Positions 35,553 to 44,501 are shown, counted from the first letter of the stretch. The stretch is DNA of 54,857 bases from Comamonadaceae bacterium (GCA_027486495.1 JAIXOZ010000150.1:1-54857), one strand, 5' to 3'. The notes: a model not told the origin generated them from the sequence alone. A program made the numbers and translations.

Positions 35553-37333
35553 GCGCTATCCACTACGCCATTGAAGCCGCTGACCTGCATGCCCACCTGT
35601 TTCGGGTCACCCTCACCATCGCGCAACCCGCAGCGCAGCAAACCGTGTCGCTGCCGGTGTGGATCCCTGGCAGTTATCTGGTGCGCGAGTTTTCCAAAAA
35701 CCTGCAAAACCTGAGCGCCCAACAAGGCCGGCGCAGCGTGCCCACACAGCAGCAAGACAAGTGCAGCTGGACCCTCACTTGCAAGATTGATCAGCCCCTG
35801 GTGCTGAGCTACGAGGTCTATGCCTTCGACAACTCGGTGCGCACCGCCTGGCTGGACAGCCAGCGCGGCTTCTTCAACGGCACCAGCTTGTGCCTGCGTG
35901 TGCACGGACAAGAGCACGCGCCGCACCAACTGCAGCTGAAAGTGGTGAAGAGCCAAGCCAGCTGGCAGGCCGCCACGGGCCTGGTGCCTGTCAAAACCGA
36001 CAAAAAAGGCTTTGGCCTTTACCAAGCTGCGAACTACGACGAACTGGTGGACTGCCCGGTGGAGCTGGGCGCGTTTTGGAGCGGCAGTTTCAACGCCTGC
36101 GGCATACCACACCGCTTTGTCGTGGCGGGGGCTTTGCCCTCCTTTGATGGCGAACGTCTGCTGGCCGACACACAAAAGATCTGCGAAGCGGCCATCCACT
36201 TTTGGCATGGATCGGGAAAAGCTGCAGGCAAAAAAGCACCGCACAAGAACTACCTCTTCATGCTCAACGCCGTGCACGACGGCTACGGCGGGCTGGAGCA
36301 TCGAAACAGCACGGCGTTGATTTGCAAACGCGATGATTTGCCGCGCCACGCCGGCCTGTCTGCCAGCCCACGCAGGCAAGAGGGTTACACCACGCTGCTG
36401 GGCCTGATCAGCCACGAGTACTTTCACACCTGGAACGTCAAGCAACTGCGCCCCGATGCCTTTGCCCACTACGACTACAGCCAGGAAAACTACACACAAC
36501 TGCTCTGGTTCTTTGAAGGCTTCACCAGCTATTACGACGACATCTTGCTGCGCCGCGCTGGGCTGATTGACGACGCGACTTACATCGAGTTGCTGGGCAA
36601 GACCATTGCACAAGTGCAGCAAACGCCGGGCCGCCATGTGCAAAGCGTGGCGCAGTCCAGCTTTGACGCTTGGGTCAAGTACTACCGCCAGGACGAGAAC
36701 ACCGCCAACGCCACCGTGAGTTATTACACCAAGGGCGCGCTGGTGGCGCTGTGCCTGGACTTGACGCTGCGCCGCGAATTCAAAGCCGAAGGCCACACGC
36801 TCGACACCGTGATGCGCGGCCTGTGGAAACGCTGCAAGGCCGGGCCCATGCGCGAGCAGGACTTGCTGGACGAATTGCAGGCCGTGACCGGCCGCAGCTG
36901 GGCGGGCGAGATCCAGCGCTGGGCGCACAGCACACATGAGCTGCCGCTGCGGGAGCTGCTCACCGGGCATGGCATCGCGATAGATGCTGAAACATCGGGG
37001 ATGGCGCAGCGCCTGGGCCTGCGCGTTCTTGAGGCCGCAGGCAGTGTGCAGGTCAAAGTGGTGCTGCGCGGCGGCGCCGCCGAGGCGGCAGGCCTGGCCG
37101 CAGGCGACGAATGGCTGGGTTTGGATGTGAGCGCCAAGGGGCAAGGCGGCAGCTGGCGTTTGGGCAAACTCGACGAGCTGAGCGCCTTGTTGGGCAAAGA
37201 GCGCCACTTGACCGCCCTGGTCTCACGCGACAAACGCCTGCTGCGTTTGCCGCTCACGGTGCCTGCGCAAGCCAGCCACTGGCAGCTGCGCGTGCCCAAG
37301 GACCGCGCGGCCGATCAGTGGCCTGCGGTCTGA
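35549..37333 (+). CDS. M61-family (glycyl aminopeptidase-like) metallopeptidase with PDZ domain
   Basis: 594 residues. The N-terminal beta domain starts IHYAIEAADLHAHLFRV and contains SLPVWIPGSYLVREFSKN, conserved in M61. The zinc site is LISHEYFHTWNVKQLRP (HEYFH at 289-293) with the downstream Glu in WFFEGFTSYYDD. A PDZ-like C-terminal segment covers about 490-575. No signal peptide is seen, so it is probably cytoplasmic. Family members are glycine-specific aminopeptidases; the role here is not known. The stop is 1 bp from convergent paaK. Confidence 0.92.
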   Translation: MSAIHYAIEAADLHAHLFRVTLTIAQPAAQQTVSLPVWIPGSYLVREFSKNLQNLSAQQGRRSVPTQQQDKCSWTLTCKIDQPLVLSYEVYAFDNSVRTAWLDSQRGFFNGTSLCLRVHGQEHAPHQLQLKVVKSQASWQAATGLVPVKTDKKGFGLYQAANYDELVDCPVELGAFWSGSFNACGIPHRFVVAGALPSFDGERLLADTQKICEAAIHFWHGSGKAAGKKAPHKNYLFMLNAVHDGYGGLEHRNSTALICKRDDLPRHAGLSASPRRQEGYTTLLGLISHEYFHTWNVKQLRPDAFAHYDYSQENYTQLLWFFEGFTSYYDDILLRRAGLIDDATYIELLGKTIAQVQQTPGRHVQSVAQSSFDAWVKYYRQDENTANATVSYYTKGALVALCLDLTLRREFKAEGHTLDTVMRGLWKRCKAGPMREQDLLDELQAVTGRSWAGEIQRWAHSTHELPLRELLTGHGIAIDAETSGMAQRLGLRVLEAAGSVQVKVVLRGGAAEAAGLAAGDEWLGLDVSAKGQGGSWRLGKLDELSALLGKERHLTALVSRDKRLLRLPLTVPAQASHWQLRVPKDRAADQWPAV

Positions 37334-37334
37334 C

Positions 37335-38639
37335 TCATTTGCCGCGCAAGTCCACCACGCGTTTGGCTTTGCCCTGGCTGCGCTCAACGCCGCCTTCGGC
37401 CTTGAGCTCAATCGCCACGCTCGAACCGATGTAAACCTTGATCTCGTGCTGCAGCTGCTTGGCGGCCGCACGGGCTTCGATGCTCTCGGGCGAAACGCCG
37501 GGCTTGGTTTCGATCAGCACTTTGAGGTCGTCCATCGGGCCTTCACGGGTCAGCACACACTGGTAGTGCGGGGCCAACTCGGCGCGCTTCAAGATCAGCT
37601 CTTCGATCTGGCTGGGGAACACGTTCACACCGCGGATGATCATCATGTCGTCGCTGCGGCCGGTGATTTTTTCCATCCGGCGCATGCTTGGACGGGCCGT
37701 GCCCGGCAACAGGCGTGTGAGGTCACGGGTGCGGTAGCGGATGATGGGCAGCGCTTCTTTGGTCAGGCTGGTGAAGACCAACTCGCCCATTTCGCCGTCG
37801 GCCACCGGCTCGCCCGTCTCGGGGTGGATGATCTCGGGGTAGAAGTGGTCTTCCCAGATGGTCGGGCCGTCTTTGGTTTCGATGCATTCGCTGGCCACAC
37901 CGGGTCCCATGACTTCAGACAAGCCGTAGATGTCCACCGCGTCAATGCTCATGCGTTTTTCGATGGCGGCACGCATGTCGTTGGTCCAAGGCTCGGCACC
38001 AAAGATGCCAATGCGCAGCGAGCTGGTCTTGGGGTCGATCCCTTGGCGCTCAAACTCGTCGGCAATGGCCAGCATGTAGCTGGGCGTGACCATGATGATG
38101 TTGGACTTGAAATCCTGGATCAGCTGCACTTGTCGCTCGGTCTGACCCCCGCCAAAAGGCACCACCGTCAGGCCCAGTTTTTCTGCCCCGTAGTGCGCGC
38201 CCATGCCACCGGTGAACAGGCCGTAGCCGTAGCTGATGTGCACCATGTCACCGGGCTTGGCACCGCCTGCGCGGATGCTGCGGGCCACCACAGTGGACCA
38301 GGTGTCGATGTCCTTGAGGGTGTAGCCCACCACCGTGGGTTTGCCGGTGGTGCCACTGGACGCATGAATGCGGGCACAGTTTTCACGCGGCACGGCGAAC
38401 ATGCCAAAGGGGTAGCTGTCGCGCAAATCCGACTTGGTGGTGAACGGGAACTTGGCGATGTCGGCCAGGCTTTTGCAATCGCTCGGATGCACGCCAGCCG
38501 CGTCGAACTTGGCGCGGTACACGGGCGAGTTGGCATAAGCGTGTTGCAGGGTTTGCTGCAAGCGCTTGAGCTGCAGGCTGCGCATTTCGTCGATGCTGGC
38601 CTTTTCAATCGGCTCGAGGGGGAAGGTTTTTTGACTCAT
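37335..38639 (-). CDS. paaK: Phenylacetate-CoA ligase
   Basis: 434 residues of the PaaK family. The AMP-binding P-loop region is ASSGTTGKPTVVGYT, with IYGLSEVMGPGVASEC, TSLTKEALPIIRYRTRDL and a C-terminal MIIRGVNVFPSQIE. It activates phenylacetate to phenylacetyl-CoA, the first step of aerobic phenylacetate breakdown. It is last in the paaG-paaI-paaK run. The oxygenase genes (paaABCDE) and paaZ are not in the window. Confidence 0.95.
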   Translation of the reverse strand: MSQKTFPLEPIEKASIDEMRSLQLKRLQQTLQHAYANSPVYRAKFDAAGVHPSDCKSLADIAKFPFTTKSDLRDSYPFGMFAVPRENCARIHASSGTTGKPTVVGYTLKDIDTWSTVVARSIRAGGAKPGDMVHISYGYGLFTGGMGAHYGAEKLGLTVVPFGGGQTERQVQLIQDFKSNIIMVTPSYMLAIADEFERQGIDPKTSSLRIGIFGAEPWTNDMRAAIEKRMSIDAVDIYGLSEVMGPGVASECIETKDGPTIWEDHFYPEIIHPETGEPVADGEMGELVFTSLTKEALPIIRYRTRDLTRLLPGTARPSMRRMEKITGRSDDMMIIRGVNVFPSQIEELILKRAELAPHYQCVLTREGPMDDLKVLIETKPGVSPESIEARAAAKQLQHEIKVYIGSSVAIELKAEGGVERSQGKAKRVVDLRGK

Positions 38640-38700
38640 TCAAATCTCCACTTGATCAGCGGGGGGCAGGGCTGAAGAGATGCACCCCCAATTCATTCAC

Positions 38701-39135
38701 TTATTCGGGGATAACGGTGCCCGGGATCTGCGCGCTTTTGCCACGGAACATGGCGATCACCTCACCGTTTTGGTTGGTGACTTTCATGTCGTAGATGCCG
38801 TGACGCCCGCTCAGGGTCTGCTCAATGCCTTCGCAGGTCAACACATCGCCCAGCTTGCCGGGCTTCAAAAATTCAATGCTGCAACCCGCAGCCACCGCGT
38901 TTTTGTTGTAGCTGTTGCAGGCAAAGGCAAAGGTCGAATCGGCCAGCGTGAAGATGAAGCCGCCATGGCAAATTTGGTGGCCATTCAGGTGCAACGCTTT
39001 GACGGTCATGCGCATCACGGCGCGACCGGGTTCGCAGGCCAGCAACTCCATGCCCATGGTGTCTTTGGAGGCCACATCCACCGCGAACATGGTCTCGCCC
39101 ACTTTGTGGGCCAGTGTTTTGGAGTCGCTCATCAT
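38701..39135 (-). CDS. paaI: Hydroxyphenylacetyl-CoA thioesterase
   Basis: 144 residues of the hotdog-fold PaaI family. The signature HQICHGGFIFTLADSTFAFA contains the active-site Gly/Asp region. It releases phenylacetate-type acids from dead-end CoA esters and protects the CoA pool during phenylacetate catabolism. Two adjacent ATG codons (39135, 39132) overlap the paaG stop, so it is translationally coupled. Confidence 0.94.
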   Translation of the reverse strand: MMSDSKTLAHKVGETMFAVDVASKDTMGMELLACEPGRAVMRMTVKALHLNGHQICHGGFIFTLADSTFAFACNSYNKNAVAAGCSIEFLKPGKLGDVLTCEGIEQTLSGRHGIYDMKVTNQNGEVIAMFRGKSAQIPGTVIPE

Positions 39136-39932
39136 TCGCCTTTGAATTGGGCCGGACGCTTTTCGAGGAAGGCCTGCACCCCCTCGAAATAGTCATGCGT
39201 GCGGCCAAGAGCCGACTGGGTGTCACGTTCTGTATCGAGGTGTTCTGACAGGCTGCGTGTGGTGGCAGACTGGAGCAAAGCACGGGTGGCCACCAGGGCT
39301 TTGGTGGGCATGTTCGCCAGGCGCTCGGCCAAGGCCAAAGCACTGGCCAGCGGGTCCTCGGCCACGTCCCAAATCATGCCCCACTCTTTGGCTTTTTCGG
39401 CGGTCAGTTTATCGCCCGTCATGGCCAAGGCCATGGCGCGAGCCAGACCCAAGCGCTCGACCAGCAACCAACTGCCACCGGCATCGGGGATCAGTCCGAT
39501 CTTGCTGAAAGCCTGGATAAAACTGGCGTTGGGCGCTGCAATCGCGATGTCGCAGGCCATGACCATCGATGCGCCAGCACCCGCCGCCACACCGTTGACG
39601 GCCGCAATGGTCGGCATGCGCAGCGATTGCAGGCGGCGCGTGCTGGGATTGAAGGCTTGGTCGATGATCGGGCCGGGGTCGGCACGCTCGACCTGGTTGG
39701 GACCGGGGGTGAAATCAAAATCTGACAGATCGGCCCCGGCACAAAAGCCACGCCCTGCACCGGTGATGACGGCAGCGCGGATGGCCGGATTGGCCTCGGC
39801 CATGTCGAGCGCAGCCCACAAGTCGTGGTGCATGGCGCGAGTAAAACTGTTGAGGGCTTGTGGGCGGTTGAGGGTGATCAGCGCCACGGCCCCACGCGCT
39901 TCGTACAACACTGTTGCGGTCGATTCGGTCAT
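39132..39932 (-). CDS. paaG: 1,2-epoxyphenylacetyl-CoA isomerase (crotonase family)
   Basis: 266 residues. It isomerises the ring-1,2-epoxide of phenylacetyl-CoA to the oxepin. The crotonase oxyanion loops are FCAGADLSDFD and GVAAGAGASMVMACD. The PaaG-type catalytic Asp is in GLIPDAGGSWLL. First gene of the paaGIK run. A CAGGAGAC ribosome site precedes the ATG at 39932, with a TACAGT -10-like hexamer (39959-39954, minus strand) and a 28-bp palindrome upstream. Confidence 0.93.
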   Translation of the reverse strand: MTESTATVLYEARGAVALITLNRPQALNSFTRAMHHDLWAALDMAEANPAIRAAVITGAGRGFCAGADLSDFDFTPGPNQVERADPGPIIDQAFNPSTRRLQSLRMPTIAAVNGVAAGAGASMVMACDIAIAAPNASFIQAFSKIGLIPDAGGSWLLVERLGLARAMALAMTGDKLTAEKAKEWGMIWDVAEDPLASALALAERLANMPTKALVATRALLQSATTRSLSEHLDTERDTQSALGRTHDYFEGVQAFLEKRPAQFKGE

Positions 39933-39960
39933 CTTGGGTCTCCTGAATGCAGCACTGTAC

Positions 39961-39988
39961 CATTAGCCGACCGCTCGGTTGGTTAATG
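39961..39988. promoter_or_regulatory. 28-bp imperfect palindrome, probable PaaR/TetR-type operator
   Basis: CATTAGCCGACCGC (39961-39974) faces TCGGTTGGTTAATG (39975-39988). Eleven of 14 positions are symmetric, around an ACCGCTCGGT core. It ends 29 bp upstream of paaG and covers the spacer just behind a TACAGT hexamer, an ideal repressor position. The ACCG..CGGT core resembles PaaR sites described for phenylacetate operons. No regulator gene lies in the window. Confidence 0.62.
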
Positions 39989-39998
39989 TTTTCCCTAT

Positions 39999-40220
39999 GA
40001 TCCGGCCCTTCGAAATGTGCAGGTGTCCGGGCTCCATCGTGAGCTGAGGCATGCCGGCCTTTTTATCCTCCTGACCTTGTTTTGATGTCATCACGGCCCT
40101 TAGCCGGGATCCAGCGCAGCTTGCCGGTCTTTGCAAAGGGCTGTGGCGCGCACTGGATCCCGGGTCTTCGCCCGGGATGACCCCAATTTCAAGGATGCTT
40201 CAACTTCATCGGGCCGGATC
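39999..40220. repeat. Intergenic repeat element bounded by GATCCGGCCC inverted ends
   Basis: GATCCGGCCC (39999-40008) and GGGCCGGATC (40211-40220) are perfect inverted ends. Both continue with a three-base gap and GAA. Inside are an 11-bp inverted repeat, CCGGGATCCAG/CTGGATCCCGG (40104-40114, 40153-40163), and a CCCGGG-CTTCG-CCCGGG hairpin (40159-40176). No coding capacity is visible. It looks like a miniature mobile element or a dispersed palindromic repeat. A related end lies at 5130. Confidence 0.55.
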
Positions 40221-40333
40221 AACCGTGTTCTGAATGGTGTTGACGACTGCTAAACCAGCGCCAGAGCGACAGTCTCCGCTCAGTGGGCATGGTTATAGTC
40301 ACCCTTTGATTTGACCCACTGCTGGAGAAACCC

Positions 40334-41113
40334 TTGAGCTACGAAAACATCGAAATCCGCACCGAAGGCGGCCAGGTTGGCATCATCACCCTGAACCGCC
40401 CCAAAGCCTTAAACGCCTTGAACGGAGCGCTGATGGACGAGCTGGGCGCCGCCCTCAAGGCGTTTGACGCCGACGAGGCCATTGGTTGCATCGTCATCAC
40501 CGGCAGCGAAAAAGCGTTTGCAGCCGGTGCCGACATCTCGGCCATGGCCAAATACAACTTCAACGAGGTTTACAAAAACGACTTCATCACCCGCAATTGG
40601 GAAACCATCCGCAGCATCCGCAAACCGGTGATCGCAGCGGTAGCCGGTTTTGCCCTGGGCGGCGGCTGCGAGTTGGCCATGATGTGCGACTTCATCATCG
40701 CCGCTGACAACGCCAAGTTTGGCCAGCCCGAAATCAAGATCGGCATCATCCCCGGCGCAGGTGGCACACAACGCCTGCCGCGTGCCATGGGCAAGTCCAA
40801 AGCCATGGACTTGGTGCTGACTGGCCGCATGATGGACGCCGTCGAGGCCGAGCGCGGTGGCCTGGTCAGCCGCGTGGTGCCGCTGGACAAACTCATGGAC
40901 GAGACACTGGGTGCCGCCCTCATGATTTGCGGCTATGGCCAGCTGGCCACCATGGCTGCCAAAGAGAGCGTGAACCGCGCGTTTGAAAGTGGGCTGAGCG
41001 ACGGTGTGATGTTCGAGCGCCGCCTGTTCCACGGCTTGTTTGCCACCGCCGACCAAAAAGAAGGCATGGACGCGTTCTTGAACAAGCGCCCCCCCAAGTT
41101 CATCAACGGTTGA
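40334..41113 (+). CDS. Enoyl-CoA hydratase
   Basis: 259 residues from a TTG codon at 40334; GGAG ends 7 nt upstream and the family N-terminus ([21 protein letters not shown]) begins right after it. Both catalytic glutamates are present, in [11 protein letters not shown] and [21 protein letters not shown], so it should hydrate enoyl-CoA esters. The nearby paaGIK genes suggest PaaF (2,3-dehydroadipyl-CoA hydratase) or a fatty-acid beta-oxidation role. It has its own promoter region and is divergent from paaG. Confidence 0.92.
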   Translation: MSYENIEIRTEGGQVGIITLNRPKALNALNGALMDELGAALKAFDADEAIGCIVITGSEKAFAAGADISAMAKYNFNEVYKNDFITRNWETIRSIRKPVIAAVAGFALGGGCELAMMCDFIIAADNAKFGQPEIKIGIIPGAGGTQRLPRAMGKSKAMDLVLTGRMMDAVEAERGGLVSRVVPLDKLMDETLGAALMICGYGQLATMAAKESVNRAFESGLSDGVMFERRLFHGLFATADQKEGMDAFLNKRPPKFING

Positions 41114-41148
41114 ATGGCCCAAACGACCCGGCAAGCCACCAGTTGAGG

Positions 41149-42039
41149 TCAGCCGGGTTGTGTCAACAACTCGGGTTGCCAGATCAACCGCTCAGGCGCG
41201 CTGAAGCACAAGAAGCGTTTGTTGGTGGCGCGACCGATGGCGCACAGGCCCAAGCGTTTGGCCACGTCCAGCCCCATTTGTGTGATGCCGCTGCGCGAGA
41301 CGACCACGGGCACGCCCATTTGCGCGGACTTGATGACCATCTCGCTGGTCAAACGGCCGGTGGTGTAGAACACCTTGTCTTGGGCAATCACATCGTGCAT
41401 CCACATCCAGCCGGCAATGGTGTCCACCGCGTTGTGGCGGCCCACGTCTTCCACAAACATGAGCATCTCTTCACCTTGAAACAGAGCGCAGCCGTGCACG
41501 GAACCGGATGATTTGTAGGTGGTTTCTTGCAGGCGGATGGCGTTGACCAAACCATAAAGTTGGCCTTGCGTGATCTGGGCCGCTGGCAATTCGATGTCGT
41601 CAATGTGGGCCATCAAATCACCGAACACGCTGCCCTGGCCGCAGCCCGTGGTCACCACACGTTCCGCACTGCGCTCGATCACCACCTGGGCATTGGCGCG
41701 TGTTTTGACGGCGGCCACACCGGGCTCGCCCACTTCGCCTTCGCCAATCGTCCAGTCCACCGTGATGGATTCGATCTGGTCCACCGAATCGATCAGGCGC
41801 TGGTTGCGCAAAAAGCCCAGCACCAACCACTCGGGCTCGGCGCCCAGGGTCATCAGGGTGACCAGCTCTTTTTTATCCAGATAAATCGTGAGAGCCCGTT
41901 CAGCTGGTATTGGAGTCTCGGAGGCCTCACCGAATTCGTTGTGCACAGTCACGGTGCGGGTGAGGGCCGCACGCGCTCGGGTGATATGGGGCTTGGGCGG
42001 GACCGAAGCGGCCTCGGGGAGATTCAAAACAGCAGACAT
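41149..42039 (-). CDS. fdhD: Formate dehydrogenase accessory sulfurtransferase FdhD
   Basis: 296 residues. It passes sulfur from IscS to the molybdenum cofactor so that formate dehydrogenase becomes active. Family motifs include the PAERALTIYLDKKELVTLM start and ALFQGEEMLMFVEDVGRHNAVDT. The reactive loop reads VTTGCGQGSVF: one Cys is present, and the second Cys of the CxxC loop in E. coli FdhD is Gly here. It lies just downstream of the terminator that ends the fdh structural genes, so expression needs read-through or an overlapping promoter. Confidence 0.93.
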   Translation of the reverse strand: MSAVLNLPEAASVPPKPHITRARAALTRTVTVHNEFGEASETPIPAERALTIYLDKKELVTLMTLGAEPEWLVLGFLRNQRLIDSVDQIESITVDWTIGEGEVGEPGVAAVKTRANAQVVIERSAERVVTTGCGQGSVFGDLMAHIDDIELPAAQITQGQLYGLVNAIRLQETTYKSSGSVHGCALFQGEEMLMFVEDVGRHNAVDTIAGWMWMHDVIAQDKVFYTTGRLTSEMVIKSAQMGVPVVVSRSGITQMGLDVAKRLGLCAIGRATNKRFLCFSAPERLIWQPELLTQPG

Positions 42040-42055
42040 GGCTTGAGCCTAACGT

Positions 42056-42088
42056 AAAAATCCCCCGCCGTTGCCGACGGGGGATTTT
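42056..42088. terminator. Strong bidirectional hairpin terminator
   Basis: AAAATCCCCCG at 42057-42067 pairs with CGGGGGATTTT at 42078-42088, with further loop-proximal pairs around a TTG. The stem is GC-rich and flanked by A-run and T-run on both sides, so it can act on either strand. It lies between the 112-residue gene and fdhD. Confidence 0.85.
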
Positions 42089-42109
42089 GCAGTGGGGTGC
42101 AAAAAAGGA

Positions 42110-42448
42110 TCAGCCTTTTTTGGCAGGTGCGGCCGCTGGCTTGGCCCCTGCAGCAGCAGGTGCCGCAGCCGGGGCTGCTGCTGTTTCTGTCGGCTTGTAA
42201 GCACCCGGGTCCACACAGGCGGGTGTGGCCGTGGGTGCAGCCTTGCCCTTGCCGTTGGTTTTGTAATAGTGCGCCGCCACTTTTTCGCGGGACTTGCACA
42301 GCTGGAAGTCGGCCACTTTGTTGCCGTGCGCTGTTTTGGCAGCCGCTTCAGCCGCTTTGGCCTTGGCTTCTTCGCTGAGGGCAGGCAACTTGGCAGCAGC
42401 ACCGAAGCTGATGGCCAGGGCAGACATAACAAGCAGGTATTTTTTCAT
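42110..42448 (-). CDS. Small exported protein of the formate dehydrogenase operon
   Basis: 112 residues. A signal peptide (MKKYLLVMSALAISFGAAA) precedes LPALSEEAKAKAAEAAAKTA, a helical Ala/Lys stretch. Two cysteines (FQLCKSREKV and TPACVDPG) and an Ala/Pro/Lys-rich tail follow. I recognise similar short proteins after the FDH gamma gene in related Comamonadaceae, but no function is known. It is last in the fdh transcript before the terminator. The paired cysteines suggest a periplasmic disulfide or metal site (inference). Confidence 0.82.
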   Translation of the reverse strand: MKKYLLVMSALAISFGAAAKLPALSEEAKAKAAEAAAKTAHGNKVADFQLCKSREKVAAHYYKTNGKGKAAPTATPACVDPGAYKPTETAAAPAAAPAAAGAKPAAAPAKKG

Positions 42449-42463
42449 GAGAGTTCTCCAGGC

Positions 42464-43651
42464 TCAGGCCGAAGCGGTAGAAGCGTTCGAGTTGGCGGGG
42501 GTGTTCGATGCAGCGGAACGGTGAGCAGGAATCTTGCCCGACTTCACATCGTCGTACCACAGTTCATGGTGTTCCTTGGCCCAGGTCTCGTCCACATAAC
42601 CCTCGCGCATGGCCTTGTAAGCGCCGCGCATGCCAATGGTGCCCATGTAGATGTGGCCGATGAACATGGCCATCATGAACAAAGCCGCCACGCCATGGAT
42701 CATGCTGGCAATTTGCATCGTGCCGCGCTCATATATGAGACCGGGAATCAGCATGTCGAGCACCAAGCCCGAGCCGACCACGATGGCGCCCAAGAGCAGC
42801 ACGCCGCCCCAGAACACGACTTTTTCACCCGCATTGAAGCGGTGCGAAGGCACTTCGCTGCCCGAAAACAAACCGCCGCCCTTGAGCAACCAGACCACGT
42901 CGTCCTTGCTGGGCAGATTGTCTTTGACAAAGGTGATGAAGACCACCACCAAAGACACTGCAAACAAGGGGCCTGCAAAGTTGTGCACGTTTTTGAGTGC
43001 AAAGCTCAGCCAGCCAAACAGCGTGCCACCCAAAATGGGCAACAAGAAGTACTTGCCGTAAGCGATCACGATGCCCGAGATGGCCAGCGTCACAAAAGCG
43101 ATGGCGTTGGCCCAGTGGGCCGAACGCTCAAAGGGCGTGAAGCGCTCGATCTTGCGGCCAGTTTCCTGGCCGTGCAATTCGATGGTGCCCTTGGAGAAAT
43201 AAAACAAAGCCATCGCGCCCACAGCGATCAGCAACAAGGCTGCGCCATAAGGAATGATGATGTTGTTGCGGACCTGACGCCAGGATTCACCGGCAGAGGC
43301 CAAGCGCGAACCGGGGTACTGCACGAAGGGTTGGATCAGATTACCGGCTTCGGGTGCCTGGCTTTTGGGCAGGCTGGTGTAACCGGTCACGCCCTGACCC
43401 ACCGCGCGCCACATGGGCGCGTTGTTGCCGGGCTGAACTTGACCACGCTCGGCGTTGGTCTGGTCCTTGTACTTGGGATCGGCGTCCGCACCGGGGGCGA
43501 TCTGGAAGATGTTGGCGCTTTTCACGCCCAGGCTGTTGTCAGATGCCGCTGCAGCAGCAGGTGCTGGGGCCGCAGAGGCAGGAGCCGGCGTTTGGGCCAC
43601 AGCGCCCAAGGCCAACAGGGCCAAACCGATGCTCAGTAAGAAGCGACGCAT
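42464..43651 (-). CDS. fdoI: Formate dehydrogenase gamma subunit (cytochrome b)
   Basis: 395 residues from ATG 43651, preceded by a perfect AAGGAG 6 nt away; a GTG at 43672 is rejected. A signal sequence (RRFLLSIGLALLALGAVAQ) and a low-complexity periplasmic stretch with GVTGYTS precede a membrane segment (NIIIPYGAALLLIAVGAMAL). The b-type cytochrome domain follows, with heme histidines in RFTPFERSAHWANA and KNVHNFAGPLF. It carries electrons from the FDH beta subunit into the quinone pool. Confidence 0.92.
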   Translation of the reverse strand: MRRFLLSIGLALLALGAVAQTPAPASAAPAPAAAAASDNSLGVKSANIFQIAPGADADPKYKDQTNAERGQVQPGNNAPMWRAVGQGVTGYTSLPKSQAPEAGNLIQPFVQYPGSRLASAGESWRQVRNNIIIPYGAALLLIAVGAMALFYFSKGTIELHGQETGRKIERFTPFERSAHWANAIAFVTLAISGIVIAYGKYFLLPILGGTLFGWLSFALKNVHNFAGPLFAVSLVVVFITFVKDNLPSKDDVVWLLKGGGLFSGSEVPSHRFNAGEKVVFWGGVLLLGAIVVGSGLVLDMLIPGLIYERGTMQIASMIHGVAALFMMAMFIGHIYMGTIGMRGAYKAMREGYVDETWAKEHHELWYDDVKSGKIPAHRSAASNTPANSNASTASA

Positions 43652-43668
43652 GAACTTCTCCTTGTTGC

Positions 43669-43896
43669 TCACTTGGGCGATCGGGCGTGGTCGTCTTGAC
43701 CATAACTGGCACGGGCCTTGAGTTGATTGGCCCAGCCGTCTTTGTCACCGGCTTTCCAGCCCGGGGCGGTGTAAACCGCCACACCGGTGCCATTTTGAAC
43801 AGGCTTGTCAGAACGGACACCCGGCTTGTCTTGCGAAGTTTCGCCGCACGCCACCAGCAAAGCTGCGCAAGCGATGATGAAAATGGTTTTTTTCAT
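43669..43896 (-). CDS. Small lipoprotein in the formate dehydrogenase operon
   Basis: 75 residues. The lipobox is LLVAC (IIACAALLVACGETS), so the mature protein starts at Cys17 as a lipid-anchored periplasmic peptide of about 59 residues. The end GWANQLKARASYGQDDHAR is charged and has no known domain. Asp is absent at +2 of the mature protein, which fits outer-membrane sorting. It sits between the beta gene (2 nt) and gamma gene (17 nt). Function unknown; a complex-stabilising role is inference. Confidence 0.85.
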   Translation of the reverse strand: MKKTIFIIACAALLVACGETSQDKPGVRSDKPVQNGTGVAVYTAPGWKAGDKDGWANQLKARASYGQDDHARSPK

Positions 43897-43898
43897 GC

Positions 43899-44501
43899 TC
43901 AGGCTCCTGGTTTGGCTTGGTTACCGTAAGCCGTGCCCCAGCCCCAAACTTCGGCACCTTTGCCGCGGGCCAACACACGACCACGCAGGATGTCGGCGAC
44001 CACATCGCCGTCGCCCGCCAGCAAAGCTTTGGTGGAACACATTTCCGCACAGGCGGGCAGCTTGCCCTCGGCCAGGCGGTTGCGGCCGTATTTCTCAAAC
44101 TCGGCCTGGCTGCCATGCTCTTCGGGGCCACCGGCGCAGAAAGTGCACTTGTCCATCTTGCCACGCAGACCGAAGGTGCCACTGGATGGGAACTGGGGGG
44201 CACCAAATGGGCAGGCATAGGAGCAGTAGCCGCAGCCAATGCAGATGTCCTTGTCGTGCAGGACCACGCCCTCTTCGGTCTTGTAGAAGCAATTGACCGG
44301 ACAGACCGCCATACAAGGCGCGTCGGAACAATGCATACACGCCACCGAGATCGACTTTTCACCGGGAACGCCGTCGTTCAGGGTTACCACGCGGCGGCGG
44401 TTCACACCCCATGGGACTTCGTGTTCGTTTTTGCAAGCGGTGACGCAGCCGTTGCATTCGATGCAGCGCTCTGCATCGCAAATAAATTTCATTCGTGCCA
44501 T
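43899..44501 (-). CDS. fdh3B: Formate dehydrogenase beta subunit (4Fe-4S, Fdh3 type)
   Basis: 200 residues with four Cys clusters: CIECNGCVTACKNEH, CMHCSDAPCMAVCPV, CIGCGYCSYACPFG, and a final split set (CTFC and CAEMC). This is the four-cubane electron wire of molybdenum FDHs. It receives electrons from the alpha subunit and passes them to the gamma cytochrome. There is no C-terminal membrane helix, unlike FdnH. A CAGGAGAACACG ribosome site precedes the ATG. Confidence 0.95.
   Translation of the reverse strand: MARMKFICDAERCIECNGCVTACKNEHEVPWGVNRRRVVTLNDGVPGEKSISVACMHCSDAPCMAVCPVNCFYKTEEGVVLHDKDICIGCGYCSYACPFGAPQFPSSGTFGLRGKMDKCTFCAGGPEEHGSQAEFEKYGRNRLAEGKLPACAEMCSTKALLAGDGDVVADILRGRVLARGKGAEVWGWGTAYGNQAKPGA

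Noticed and set aside
33253..37207. Long minus-strand frames opposite the ubiH-like, dsbC-like and M61 genes
   Set aside because: The plus-strand proteins have intact domains and motifs; the reverse frames have none.
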